Assembly (NCBI GenBank): GCA_026419785.1 | Contig: JAODTK010005800.1 | Coordinates: 186,001 to 250,000, forward strand | From: Sclerodactyla briareus | Lineage: Eukaryota; Echinodermata; Holothuroidea; Dendrochirotida; Sclerodactylidae | Direction: 5' to 3' | DNA: 64,000 bases | In this document: piece after piece, positions 37,130 to 49,575 of the stretch | Layout of the letters: each line of letters starts with the position of its first letter | How positions within the stretch are numbered: position 1 is the stretch's first letter | Made by a program: the position numbers and the translations under genes | The notes under the pieces: generated by a model | Told to the model about the DNA's origin: nothing | Seen by the model: the letters and a program-made list of their open reading frames with translations, nothing else | Database searches by the model: none

Positions 37130-38220
37130 GAATACATAGATGCCTTTTGCCTCATGCAATAATAAGAAATGCATCTCTCAGTAGGAAACAATGAACATGA
37201 TCTGTGAACCTTTCATCCTGATGGTCATACACAGATTGCTATTAAACTGAACATAGTTGTAGAAAGAGGAAGCAGTGAAACATGCTAAAAGTGAAGAACC
37301 CCAAACCGAATAAATAACTGCTGGTACAATCAAGAACTCTAACGAAATGCGAATGTAGTCGCACCACATCGCATTGCTGGCTGCATAGGCCTGAGGCTGA
37401 GTTAGAGCTTAATCATTCCAAGCGTCAGCTACAGGCTCTGGGAACAAAGCGTTCGTGGTGCGATAGGGGGAGGGGGTGGGTGTTAGCAAGTCAGTCAAAT
37501 TGAATTTTGTCTAATGCCCTGGGGGTGATTTTAGCGCTCGTGGCAGTCAAAGGTGGGTTAGTTGCTGGTCTAAGAGCTAGTTTAGCTGCATTTCGTTTCA
37601 ACCTAGTCTAAACTAATCCATTGGCAGACACCATTGATACCCATAGTCAAGAATGCATCAGATGTATCTGATTAGGCTCAGTCGGGTGTTCGGGTGAGCT
37701 TTACGCTTTACCTTGAGCGTGTTCAAATCAGCAAGTTATTAATACAATAGCTTTGGAAAGGAATACAGGGCTTAGTGTGCTCCTGCTACAAGATACATCA
37801 CGACTACAACCGCCCCCCCCCCAAAAAAAAAACCTAATATTCCCTCCATCCTAGCCACTCAAAATAAATCGCCTCAAACTTTATAGAAAATGAATGGTCG
37901 ACTAGGCCTCCGGGTCCATACTTCCGGGTGATGTGATGTGTGAAACAACTCCTGGAAAAAAGAGCTGTTAAAAGTGGCCATACTACGAGAGGGTACATGA
38001 AATATGTATTAATACATTGCTTTCAAGACATGTAAGATTCCTAGAATCTCTAGGTTACTGGGGGATTCATAGTTCATTTAAGTCTTGAAGAAGGACGTGT
38101 CATTCCAGTCACATGTTAAGGGAAGAGGACCAGGCTAAATGACGAAATAGTTCAGTGAACGCAAAGAAGGGACAGTGATCCCTTTCTCTTCCTTCGTTCA
38201 CCCAATAGTAATTTACATCG
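37130..38220. other. Stretch without recognisable gene
   Basis: Nothing recognised except a C run followed by an A run at about 37812-37830. Confidence 0.5.
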
Positions 38221-38225
38221 CAGCA

Positions 38226-38560
38226 TTAAAGACTGCTCTTCAAGCCTCCTTCTAGAGGTTTTCCATGAATGATTTTGTTTTCATAGGGCGCATATTCGAT
38301 TAAGTCCCAAGAGGATTTAACGCCCCAGGAGGACGAAACATTGGAGAGCTGAGAGCGTCCTGTTAGGCATGTCAGAGGCTGGTGCATGAGTTGAAAGGAG
38401 AGTGGACGTTGGCGGGGAAGCCTTCTTACGGAAGAAAAACTTCTTACTGGTTTGACTAATTGAATGGGTGGTTTCGAACCGTGGCAGCGAGCAACATCGC
38501 GATTGACAGGATGTTGCCCTTGGCCAATACCTAGCGTTTGGTCATACAAACCATTGTCCG
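38226..38560 (-). mobile_element. tRNA-derived SINE
   Basis: On the minus strand TGGCCAAGGGC (about 38525-38515) matches the RNA polymerase III A box (TRGYNNARNNG). GGTTCGAAACC (about 38480-38470) matches the B box (GGTTCGANNCC). Spacing is about 35 bases, as in a tRNA gene. A body of about 240 bp follows with an open but meaningless frame. The acceptor stem does not close well, so this is a SINE head and not a functional tRNA gene. The 3' end near 38226 has no long A tail. Confidence 0.5.
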
Positions 38561-38599
38561 TACAAATTAGCCCACCGTATAGCTCCGTTGGAAAAAGAT

Positions 38600-39005
38600 C
38601 GCGGGCCCCGCTAGTTAAACGGGTGGGTGCAAAGATATGACCACACCACTATGAACATTTGCATATAAACAATCATGAGGAAGAGAGTGACAGAGTCGGT
38701 CCTAAACGCCTTCGTAACGTTCCAGACATTGTTGTTCTTCATCCCCAAGCCGCGCGTGCCGGGGAGAGGACATCATATCAGAGTGACATTAGATTTAAGT
38801 CAGTTTAACACCCGATTTTTGTGCTCGGGTTTAATTCGGTTACGATAACTATAAAGACTCAAACCCCACCACGAGTGCAGTCTTTCTGAGAGATATCGTG
38901 TAGTTCCCCAGACCCGTTCACCAAACCAAGGGCCAACTGCCCCTTAATCGGCTCAAGTGTTTGAATTCAAGTTGTCCCCCGAGCCGCATTACCGAGGAAG
39001 CAGTG
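38600..39005. other. Stretch without recognisable gene
   Basis: Nothing recognised. Confidence 0.5.
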
Positions 39006-39009
39006 GGGA

Positions 39010-39536
39010 TGGAAGCGTAGTAACCGAAAATGGTCAGCCTTCATCGGACCAGACCAAAGCTTCTTGACTTACGTGCCACAAAGATTTCAGACATTGACCA
39101 TCTACTGTCTTAGAGCCTTTGACCTGACCCGAATCAATAGGGATCATTTGATCGTCATGAGGAAACCCACATAAAAGTATGAGCTCAATCAATCCAGGTT
39201 GGGGTCAAGTTCACATTGTCCACAGCTAAAATTTGCCAATATATCAATTTTCCACACATTTCCCCATTTTGACCAACCAAAGGTGTTCCTGACTCTACAC
39301 CAAAACAAAAAAAATAGGGTTTTTGTGGCTTATCATGAGAAAGTGTGATCGGACCAAGCGTTCTGAACTACCGGGTCCACATAGTTTTCAGACTTTGACC
39401 CTATGCTGACCTCAGATGATCTTCGACCAGAGCGCAAAATAATAGAAATCATGCACTCATCGTGGGAAACCCAACATAACCCAAGTAGAGGCTCAATCCA
39501 TCCAGGTGGGTCGAGTTTCGTGTCCACAAGGGCAGG
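39010..39536 (-). repeat. Dimeric satellite, inverted relative to 26.1-27.0 kb
   Basis: Read on the minus strand from 39536, the unit starts with a variant of GTGGACACGAAACTCGAC, then CACCTGGATGGATTGAGC, GATGAGTGCATG, CTGAGGTCAGCATAGGGTCA and AAAGTCTGAAAAC. The second half-unit follows (TGTGGACCCGG ... CTTGGTCCGATC), and then a second unit. This is the same order as the 26-kb array at lower identity. About 1.6 units are present. Confidence 0.8.
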
Positions 39537-39539
39537 GTG

Positions 39540-39559
39540 TCACACACGCACACGCACGC

Positions 39560-39586
<27 letters not shown>
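39540..39586. repeat. (CA)n microsatellite
   Basis: CA dinucleotides with CG interruptions, directly abutting the inverted satellite. Confidence 0.95.
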
Positions 39587-39590
<4 letters not shown>

Positions 39591-39599
39591 TGACGCATT

Positions 39600-41495
39600 A
39601 TTTCTGGACTCTCGTCAAGGATTATGAAAAATCGGCTTTACTCTTTCGGGAAAGTCCTATTAACGAGCAAGCGTAGCACCCACACACACACAACAACAGT
39701 AATCGATTAATGATCGCTTAGTCTCTGCCTGAACTCTGCTCAGGCGAGGCTGGACAAATATGACTGCTGAATGTTGTTAAATGTACTCAAATAAGTACTC
39801 AAACATTACGTCTCGCGTCAGTTCACGTGAAAATAATGTCGACTCAGAATACGATTGGTTTGGGAGGACGTGACACTTCGCCTCTTCAACAAACACGTTT
39901 ACGCCGTGTTCAGCATTTTAACGGTTCAATAAAAAACAGAATGTTTCAAATGAATAGTTTGCAAAGTCATTACACTGTCCGCGAGTGAGCCCATTGAGGT
40001 TTGGATACTGTAGGCGTATTATTCATCGAATCTAGGATTAAAGTGAGACTGTTCTGCGTGTTCCAAAGTAATCGTCCATCACAACAGAAGTTTAGTAACT
40101 ATTTGCTCCAGACCCTCAACACAACACAAGCATAGTCCCATCCGTTACAAGCCAACGCCATCTCATTATTTTGACGTAATTGATTACAAAAGACGAAGGC
40201 GCGACGAAGGACAGGATAGACGAATCGTTGATTTTTTTCCAACGAAATTCATGCCTCGATAGGCCCTATTCATTACTCATATGTGCCTTTCCCTTAAGAC
40301 AGAAAGATATTTCAAAACCTAAGTCCTCCGTTTTTAATCAGCCTCACAGTCCATAGATTATGCAACACACCAAAGCTTGGGAAACAATCAAGATTAGCGT
40401 CTCGAGAACAAATTGTGGTTCCTTCTATCTCACAGGAATAACTATTAGCAGATATTCACTATACCTCCGAGCAATATAGCCCCACACGATTAGCACTTCC
40501 AATTTGTTAGGGGACCAACTATACCCGGACCAGCTGGATGAGAAATCAGTGACTAGTCTATACGAGGTGCACATTATGTCAGTACTTCCTCCCAGAAAAC
40601 TTCACTTCGCCACACCCTTGAAACTTTCTGACATGTGTTCAACGTCAGGATGTACGGGAGAGGGGAATAGTCTATAATAAATAAATAGGGGAATGATCTC
40701 GTAAAAATGTCCGGACAACTCATTTTCTGCGCGGAAGCTGAAATTAAGCGATAGTGCTGAATGCTCCCGATTTTGGGACCTTATACATTTCACAAGTGAA
40801 AAAGGCCAGATATCTTTAACGGACATAGACCGACGCTGCGTCTTTATGTCAAACTGCTAATAGTTCATATTATAGGCCTACCCTTCCTACAGCCTCTACA
40901 GGGGAAAAAATAGAGTGCCAAACAGCCACATCTTTACTGGCTTAGATAACCTTTGTACCTAAAACTGCATTGAAGACAAAGTGAAAAATTGCACCAACTT
41001 TCCATTTCAGATCAGCTTAGCTTGAGTATAGAAAGGCTGCTCGGATGTTAATAAACATTTTAGTTTTCGTGGAGTCTCCCTGCAACGCTGTTTGGACGAA
41101 CACGACCCCCTCGAATGTCTCACGCTCAAGTCGGGGCGCTGCGTTGGCTGCCAGGAGTTGCAGTAGGCTGTGAGCGAACGTACACCATGGAAGGTGCAGG
41201 GACGGTTTTCATGAAGACACCTATGGACTATTATATAACTGGCAAGGCGGCCTAATGCTTGTCACAATTTGGAGAGAATATTGGGTTCCCATGCGCGCTA
41301 CACCGAAGAACGAGCAATTTGCATGTTATGTGTATATCGGAGCGGCAACAGTATGTTGCATGGTATATTAACGCGAAGATTCTAGGTTCAATCGCCATTT
41401 TCCGCCTGGTTGGGGACTTTTTACTTCTATGCTATAGGTTATGGACTGTGCCGCTAGTCCATTGTACATTGCCATGCACGTAGACCATACAAAGT
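39600..41495. other. Stretch without recognisable gene
   Basis: No motif recognised. Short ORFs only. Confidence 0.5.
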
Positions 41496-41499
41496 TACA

Positions 41500-42360
41500 T
41501 AAGCTAGCCATCCATACCATGCGTTTCCGTGTCCGTTGCGCGTCCGTTGCGCTCCGTTATTATTTTAGGAGTGCCATCCAACTCCGTTGCGCTTCCGTTG
41601 ACCCTGTGTTATTTTACCCATTCTTCTAGTGTTTTTGAGACAAACATGGCGCGGTCTAAACTAAATCGCGAATTATCTAAATACAGCCATTGGCTTATGA
41701 TGTCCGTGGGTGCTTGTCCGCAATCAAAGCCCTTCGGCCCTATTTGTTTTTAACCTTTACTGTTTAGAAATTAACGTTGGCGTTTAATTTCTCATAAGCA
41801 ATGTGGTAATGTAAACAATAGCGCCTAACAACATTAGAACTACTACAGTTAAACTACCAGGTCTAAAATTGATTTAATTACCGATGACATGTAAGTCCTT
41901 CCATAGTTGTATCTTTGTGATTAGAGAAAAAACTGTTTGGGATATTATTCGAATGTGAAAACACCAAATAGGTTTCTATTCCCGGCATCATACTCCCCAA
42001 TTACTAATATACGGTCTGTCCTTCAGTATAGTACAAAAGCCAGTGTAATTTCCAGGGAAATCCCCGGAAATTCGTTGCGCAATACCGCGCGGGACGCGGA
42101 AAAATCGGTCCATGTATCGATTCAATGAAAAATCGACCGCACGTCCGCCCCTCCGCGTCCGCGTGCAAGGAAACGGATCTATGTTAACTTTTCGAAACCG
42201 ATTTAAAACGCCCGCCCCCGTGCATGTTAAAACGCACCTTTAAACACGTAAAATTAATATATAACTCTGCACAAACGGCATCCTAAAATGGCTAATGGCG
42301 CCCCATACCACCGTCCGTTATTTTCTGACGTGCGGAAAATCGCTCTCTGCGTGGCCACCT
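41500..42360 (+). mobile_element. PIF/Harbinger-like element, left copy
   Basis: The left end reads TAA then GCTAGCCATCCATAC, followed by repeated GTCCGTTGCGC-type submotifs. The copy aligns along its length with the reverse complement of 42510-43485 (about 80% by eye). It starts with the transposase ATG region (41646) and lacks the DDE catalytic part, so it is non-autonomous. Its right end is GGCCACCT followed by TAA, which together with the TAA at 41500 fits the 3-bp TWA target duplication of PIF/Harbinger. Compared with the right copy, about 130 bp before the right end are missing. Confidence 0.7.
41646..41753 (+). pseudogene. Harbinger transposase N-terminus, left arm
   Basis: An ATG in the context AACATGGCG opens MARSKLNREL, then SKYSHWLMM, and ends at TAA after 35 codons. 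The same start is found inverted at 43329 (MARSKLNREL, SEYSHWLLM). Here the reading departs after the shared region and the tryptophan-rich segment kept in the right arm is lost, so this copy is the more decayed one. Confidence 0.55.
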
Positions 42361-43485
42361 TAAAGGTGGCCATCCATACATCCGTTGGCGCCGTCCGTTG
42401 CGCGTGCGTGGAAAAATCGCGTGCATAGGATTACATTAGCTACCATGCATACATCCGTGGCGCGTCCGTTGCCCTTCCGTTGGCTATCCGTGTTTTTTTT
42501 TTGGCACTCGCGCTGAGAGTGATTTTCACGCACGTCCAGAAAATAACGGATGGTTGTATGGGGCGCCATTTAGGCTTTTAGGATGCCGTTTGTGGTAGGG
42601 TTAAATTAATTTTACGTGTATGAAGGGCGTTTCCATGCACCGGGCGGGTTTGCGGCGGCGGGCGGGGGCGGGCGTTGTTTAAAATCGGTTTCAATAAGTT
42701 AACATGACCCTTCCCTCGCACGCGGACGCTGACGGGCGGGCGGCGTTTTTGTATTGAATCGATACAATGACCGATTTTCCGCTTCCCGTCGCGGTATTTC
42801 GCAATTGATTTCCGGGGATTCCCCTGGAATTACACTGGCTTTCCGTACCATACTGAAGGACAGAGTCGTATATTAGTAATTTGGGGAGTCTGATGTAGGG
42901 AATAGAAACATAATTCGGTGTTTTAACAGTCGTAATAATATCCTACACAGTTTTTTTCTCTAATCTCAACACAGATACAACTATTTGAACACATATCAAC
43001 ATGTTTAAAGTATTTACTGTCAAGTGTCTGCTAAATTAAATCCCCAAACCTGGTAGTTTTGATGTTTTTACGCGCTATTGTTTACATTTACCACATTGCT
43101 AAAGAAATTAAACAACAACGTTAATTTCTAAACTTTAAATGTTTAAAAAAGACGGCCGAAGTGAAGCCCTATCAGGTGGTAGAAGGCACCGTACTGAAGG
43201 CGCCGCCGTAGGATGTCGTGCACCCACCACAGTGCTTTCTCTTCACCTTCGTTTTCGGACGAGCACACTGTCCATCAATAGCCAATGGCTGTATTCAGAT
43301 AATTCGCGATTTAGTTTCGACCGCGCCATGTTTGTCTCAAACACACGAGAAGAATGGTAAAAATAACGCAGGGTCAACGGAAGCGCGACGGACGTATGGA
43401 TGGCACTCCAAAATAATAACGGACGCGCACTGGACGCGCAACGGACGCGCAACGGACACGCACGCATGTATGGATGGCTAGCTTA
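42361..43485 (-). mobile_element. PIF/Harbinger-like element, right copy, inverted
   Basis: Reading inward from the right end (43482 downwards) it starts GCTAGCCATCCATACATGCG. From the left end (42363) it starts AAGGTGGCCATCCATACATC. These are its terminal inverted repeats. TTA at 42360-42362 and at 43483-43485 would be its 3-bp target duplication. It is joined tail to tail with the left copy across the near-palindrome GGCCACC-TTAAA-GGTGGCC (42353-42371). The subterminal region holds arrays of GCGTCCGTTGCG-type 12-mers. It lacks the DDE domain. Confidence 0.7.
43143..43329 (-). pseudogene. Harbinger transposase N-terminus, right arm
   Basis: From ATG at 43329 (minus) the frame reads MARSKLNREL, SEYSHWLLM and DSVLVRKRR, then stops. 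One frame over it continues with EEKALWWVHDILRRRLQYG and AFYHL, ending near 43143. WWVH.IL.RR..YGAFHHL is the N-terminal segment of PIF/Harbinger transposases. A single indel separates the two parts. The rest of the protein (DDE triad) is absent. Confidence 0.6.
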
Positions 43486-43489
43486 ACAT

Positions 43490-44190
43490 GACTTGTTGCA
43501 TTGTATCGGTAATCTCTATAGTCTACATGCAACGCGATTCAGTATAGGTGCGTTTGCGTTGGATCATGGAGCTATGAATAAACGGACAAGAGGTTTCTCC
43601 ATATTAAAAACAATCCATTAAACAGGGCGAGGAAGTCTTGTTCCTCACACCACAGTTTGAACTAGTAGCATGCAGATGAACAAAAGGTTACAAGAATTAA
43701 CTTCTCAGAATCCTAAGAAGATTCCCAGAATGTTTGTAACAAATGTATCATATCCAATTCCGCCGGTTGAAGGAAGACGTGTAAAGAGTGAGATCCATAA
43801 GTGCGGATGAGGAGTGCGGTTTGATTCCAGGAATAGACGTTAATTGCATAGACAGTAACAGTGTTCGTATATGGTGATTCGATTTATAGCAGGGTTGCCA
43901 TGTTCTGTCAACAGATGGCTAGTGGAGTTTCACACTACGCGTTCACGATTTGAAACGATATCGCTTGAAATATTAGGTATCAGGACGTGGATATTTTGAA
44001 GGAATTCGAAATGAGTCGTCACCCTTCAACACTGCCTTCCCAGAATTAATTGAGACGAGTCGACAATCTGAATCATACGATGAATCGTAAGACTCCGTGA
44101 GGAGGCGGGAATGGAGAGAATTAGATGCCCGATTCGCGACAGTCAACTGTGTATCTTTGGCGCTTCTCTAAGCGACGATCATGGCCACCG
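43490..44190. other. Stretch without recognisable gene
   Basis: Nothing recognised. Confidence 0.5.
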
Positions 44191-44194
44191 TGTA

Positions 44195-44335
44195 TGGTTT
44201 GCTGCCAGCCCCGTTATGACAAGGACGGCCAACCATATGCGGGTTCCTCACACTCGTAATAACCCAGAGGCGTTTGGAAATCCCAGCACGTGCCGCCAGC
44301 CCCGTTATGACAAGGACGGCCACCATAACCGTGCT
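44195..44335 (+). repeat. Direct repeat of ~32 bp, ~90 bp apart
   Basis: CCAGCCCCGTTATGACAAGG followed by ACGGCCA occurs near 44205 and again, nearly identical, near 44296. Too short to assign to a family. Confidence 0.8.
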
Positions 44336-44349
44336 TTGACGTTACGTGA

Positions 44350-47300
44350 CCCGGTGGCTTCGGGCTGACTGCTCGGGCGATCACGGCTGGTGGATGTGGC
44401 TCCGTCGCTCCCTTCCAGCATGCGCTCCATTGAGAGTGAGGCGGAGTTCTACAAAAGCCGCAGAGTGTTTGGAAAAATTCTTTCAGAAGCGGACGCCCAT
44501 TAATGATGTTCCTACCGCGAGAATATTGCTAATCTTAAAAAAAAGTGCTTAGAAACGTTTTGAAACCCATTTTGCAGTCACCTTCAATATCGATGATTTA
44601 TCTTGCTGCATATTTGAAAGTACAAAAGGTGTGAGTGGGTGCATCCGGTGGATTTTAAGTAATTTTCTCACTTCCACAGGAGAATTGGACCAGAACTGGT
44701 GTTTGGACATAATCACGCCGAGTCGTCTGCTATCTTCATGCTCCGCTGGCCGAAGTTTTCGGTCGATGTATGGTAATTTGCAAGTAGGGCACACAAGGAT
44801 CCAGAGACCTCTAAACGGAGGCAATTTAGTGTGTCAACAGGGGTCCGCTACCTATTGCCAATAACTGAATGAAGTTTGCGGCGCTGTTCAAATCAACCTG
44901 AAGGTTGGCAGTTGAGACGCTAAAACCCAACTAAATCGGAATACATCTTTCTTTTAGGTAGGATACCCGGCGAGTGATAGCATGAGAGAATTTATTCTCT
45001 TTATTCCCCGAGACGGCTGAGCGAAATTAACAATATGTTGGCATCTAATTTGAAAAAAAAATTGTTCTCCGGTCCATTAATGGCTCCGGTCAACGAAACT
45101 CACGAAGTCAACAATGAAATGTGAGGATGTGCATTGTTGCGATACATTTGTTGTATCTATTCGTATAACATGATATACGATCTTGTTGTGAGGTAGGACA
45201 ACATGTCTTCGGTCACCCTACCCCCCAATTAAGATCAAATCTAATCATGAAGTTCCCATGAGTCGACCATCGTTATACTATTCCCAGCCACCCCTTCTAC
45301 GAACCTGGATTCATCATTAGAACGACGTCCCCTTCGCTTTGTATTGAGCTATAGAACCGACTCTTGTTCCTTCTAGGTAAGTAGGTGCTTCTTAACTGCG
45401 GATCATCGCACCACATCACTTCAGTGACTAACAACCTTTAAGCATGATAAATTTGGGCTTTTTTGAGTGCTACACGATTAACCCTAGCGCCTTTGAGGCA
45501 GAACATTCGTTTAAATATTCAAAGGTAATATATTGCCCGTACTAGGCGCACTGCCTGCGGGTTTTCATACATGCACTCGGTTCCCGTACTTCATAATTGA
45601 CTAGAAGCAATTATAATGATAAACCCTAAAGAATTGTAGCAAATCAGGGTATGCTCTCCTGCGAGCGCAATGTAACGCCACCCTAGGCAACGCCATGACA
45701 GGACAGACTGAAAGCCTTGAGGTAAGGCGCACATTAATCTCCTGAATTTTGAAAAATAATTTAATGAGAGAAAAGTCGTGATAGGAATCGAGAGAAACCA
45801 AGAATAGCGCTTGACTTATCTAACTTGTCCAACGAACCGTTTATCCTGCTGCAACTTTGCAAATTTTAACAGTACTGAAATCAAAAATTCATAGATTGCT
45901 GTTCAATGGGGAGAAAGTTCAAACCATTCCTGAATGAACAACTTTTCCATCATGGATCTTCCTCTCTACTCAGTGTATTTTGATGTCTTGATGTTGTCCG
46001 TTTTATGGCCACGAAAACTCAAGAGACTCATCGCCATTATGAGAAAGATGCGGAAACGTTTGTTATTGATCATGTACTTTCAAAGCATTTTTGTTCTGGT
46101 TTTGCTCTCCTCATTTATTTCCACAACTGTGAAACTCATCCTGAGCATGACAGTACCGGAGGAAAGACCCTTCCAATTGGCAACTGGAACGATTTGAACG
46201 GAGCGGTTTTTCTTTTCCCAGCGGTTTGAGAGTACACCCTCATGAAATGAATGATATATTCCGTGTACCCAATGCAAGATTCGCAGCTGACATGCAATAA
46301 GTGCGGTATCCAGGTCGGCACCCATGCCAGTCATCGAAGGGTTCGATCCTCGGCTTGGCAAATTATCATAGAAAGATCTCTTCTCGAAATCTCAGAGTAA
46401 GTAACATTTTATATTCAAAGTGTGACTGTTCCGAAGGCATATGTTTACATACACTACAGCTAGGTAATGTTGCTCCCACGTATCAGTTATTAGTATATCT
46501 TGTTCTCTTCGACCTGTTGACTGTCTTCGACTCCTGAGATAACGTTCGGTTTCGTTGCATCGTGTTGAATGCACTGTCTCGAGGTGAATTGAGTCATACA
46601 TGCATGACGGGCGAAACTCGGGTCGTTAACATCGAGAAACATTTCTTCGAGTCGATATTATGTATATATTAGTCTCTGTCTACTGTTTTGGTAATGTATT
46701 GAAGACCTATTGCTAATATTGTGGGGAAGCATGAACTCAGTGTCACAGCTATATGCATATTCTGCCCGTCTGAGCATCGAGCGTTGTTCGTCAGACATAA
46801 AAATCTGGATGGCGCCCATAGATTTGGACAAAATGAAGCAAAATCAGAACTCAGAATCAGAAATCAGAACATCTTCGCCTCAAAATATAACCAGGGTAAG
46901 ATAAAAACTCTAGATATGAACATTGGTCTGTCCATTATTGAACCATTCGCCACTGCTCGTAATTAGGATTTAACCTCTGACCACGCCCTGTCTATGATTC
47001 GCCCTTAGAGGAGCTCTGTCAGTCGGTCATTGGTAAACATAATTCTCTGCTAATCAATTGAGACTCATATAGTGACTTTCATGTTTTCACTTGCGTGAGT
47101 CGGCCGTTTAAAGTGTCATATCGCATACCACATGCACACGTAGGAATACCTAGCCGAATATAGCAATCAGAAGTCTCCATTCAGGAGTAGCTAGAGATGA
47201 TGGCCGCCTTAGTATCATATCAAATCGAATCCATAGGCCTAAGGATTACAAGCACAGCCACGGCGCCCGCACATTGTTGTTTTATGAGAGCTTGATTCAT

Positions 47301-47960
47301 CTATTAGCACATGTAGCATATGTATACCATATTAATGAATTTCGATGTATTCAATTATTGCACTCAATAAACCTCCGGGCTCATTAGACGACGGCGCCTT
47401 GCTCGATGAAGTTACTTCCAAGGGAGTTGAGCGCTTCAAAATACAACACGAATTTGAAACGAAATTTTTAATCAATATACTTTTTATTTACTACCAATTA
47501 ATAATAATAGGTGTAGGAAACAACAGTGAATTCGACAGACGCACTACGGAGCTTGATAATAATGTTCATAAAATCATTCTAGTACTCCTGGAAAGCGGCA
47601 AACAACTCTTTTGAAACGATGTCGAATGTGAAGCCCCATTGGTGCAGACAGCGCAATGATCAAAACCATTGTCACATGATAGCTCATTATGCCTCTCACG
47701 GCCTCAACCCACTTAACTGTGGATAGCACTGGCAAATAATTATGGGAAGCTAACACACTCGGGAGATGCATTTTGTATTGTTTTTACATGATGGCTCATT
47801 TCGCTCTTTCAATATGCTGACAAAAGGAGGTATATATGAATATATGAGTTTTCTTTGGGTGTGTGAACCTTTTAAGACCGACTGCATTTTTCGAAACCAT
47901 CATTGTTGCTCGACATTTTTGTATTAGTTCTATCCCTGGCCGTTAAGCAAGGCACAGCAT
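44350..47960. other. Long stretch without recognisable gene
   Basis: The longest frames are 44549-44824 minus (with a CPTCK pair), 45934-46197 plus and 46080-46361 minus. None has a recognised domain or supporting splice sites. A degenerate B-box-like GGTTCGATCC lies at about 46340, but no A box or tRNA fold is convincing. Confidence 0.4.
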
Positions 47961-47967
47961 AGAGATT

Positions 47968-48027
47968 GGGGTGTGCCGGGGGTGGGTGGGGGTTGGGTGG
48001 GGGTGGGTGGGGGTGGGTTGGGGTGGC
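47968..48027 (+). repeat. GGGTG-rich minisatellite with G-quadruplex potential
   Basis: About 60 bases made of GGGTGGGTGGGGGT-type units give more than eight G runs of three or more with 1-2 base loops. This satisfies the G-quadruplex pattern on the plus strand. Confidence 0.85.
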
Positions 48028-48049
48028 AAGGATTGAGGTGGGGTTACTA

Positions 48050-48970
48050 CAATCATGATCCATTTGTTTTTGTTCCCACTCAACGTCCACCGCCATCGGT
48101 CGCTCTAATTATGAGTTTAGCGTTGAAACTGGTGGGTGAAGGCTGAGTTACATTTTTTTTTTTTGGCATAGTGTGATTAGATTTTGATTGAATCCAATTA
48201 AAGATGGATTGTCGTCCGCTAGCGTACAGCGAGCGAGCGACGGCGAATTTTGCATGACGTCACGACAAGATCAAGATATCGTAGTGCAGCACAACTCGGT
48301 ATATCGGAATCACATGCTTTCAATATTATTATATCAATTTTATTTGGACGGAGAAAATGCGTGAAATATACCATTTGGTTTTCAATTTATCTAAATTGCT
48401 GGGTGCAGTGTATTGTTTGCACTGTTCACTGCTACGAGCCTAGGAGGTTGGATACACAAAGTTTTGTTGGGTTCATATAACTAATATACAGGCCTAGGAA
48501 TGAGTTGGGAACTTTGTGCTGGGCACTGATAGCAAATATAGGCTAATGTGGTAGACATGTTCCAGCCATTCCAAGGTTATGACAGATGTCGGTAAAGGAC
48601 AATTAATGTGAACAAACAATGAATGTGGATTGGTGAAGAACATGCAGTGTATTCGCCACAAGAAATTTGCCGTCCGCAGCTATCAAGACTTTCGACTTGC
48701 GCTTGTTTTTCTCCAACCCATTTTACAAGCCACTCGCGGAGCTCAACGCTCAACTGTCGAAAACAATACGGTTCTTCTTCATAGTTGTAAATAAAACACG
48801 AATTTGAATTGATAATTTTTGTCTCCCTTTTATATCGTCTGCACGTTATCCTGAATAACGTTGACCTAAGCCGAAAGCTATAGGTTTTTTTCTCTCCATG
48901 TGAGCAACCTAAATCTGATACGGTTTGCGTTGTTTGTGTTGCCAATGGGGTGTCACCTACACACGTAAAA
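48050..48970. other. Stretch without recognisable gene
   Basis: A 139-codon frame on the minus strand (48577-48996) has no family motif, begins inside a CA repeat and lacks supporting signals. Confidence 0.4.
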
Positions 48971-48975
48971 CCACC

Positions 48976-49010
48976 ACACAAAACACACACACACACCTAC
49001 ATACACACAC
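48976..49010. repeat. (CA)n microsatellite
   Basis: CA-rich run with CTA interruptions. Confidence 0.9.
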
Positions 49011-49064
49011 TGACGGCGCAACCACTAAAGGGGGTCAGGGACCCCCAACTTTTATGAGGGCCCC

Positions 49065-49100
49065 CAATGGCGTAGGAAGATATTTTTGAGGGGGAGTGAT
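49065..49100 (+). mobile_element. hAT-like terminus
   Basis: CAATGGCGTAGGAAGATATT followed by TTTGAGGGGGAG resembles the CA.TGGCGTAG.A ends of hAT elements. Its partner was not identified. Confidence 0.35.
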
Positions 49101-49344
49101 GACTGCCGTATCAGCGTTGTGTTGAATCTATACAACAATGTCCAACTACCACACCTATCCCGCTGTTGTAAAAGAAATTACATAACATTGTGTGAAGGTT
49201 TTGTAAAAAAAAAATGACACACCTCGTGCAGATTATACACAATAATTGTGTAAATTCCCGCATAATACCGGATAGGTGTGCTAGTTAGTTACCCAACATT
49301 TTCAAGAGTGAAGGAGAGTGAGTGTCCCTCTCTTGTTGTCACTT

Positions 49345-49530
49345 TGTCACTGTTCCAGGTGAGCTTAGACGAATTCGATGCAATATAACACACTGGAACT
49401 CCCACTCCGTTTTGGATTTTTGTGTGTGATGTGTGTGTGTGGGGGGGGGGGGGGGTTATACTGCCGATTGCCTCTTTGTAGAACGGATGGTATCGGATTC
49501 CTACATGGAAACTGACGGCTATTAAAAGTA

Positions 49531-49575
<45 letters not shown>

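Noticed and set aside
46290-46365. tRNA-like segment with GGTTCGATCC
   Set aside because: T stem has mismatches and no convincing A box; could be an old SINE but not supportable.
48577-48996. 139-codon minus-strand ORF
   Set aside because: Starts inside a CA microsatellite, with no motif or splice support.
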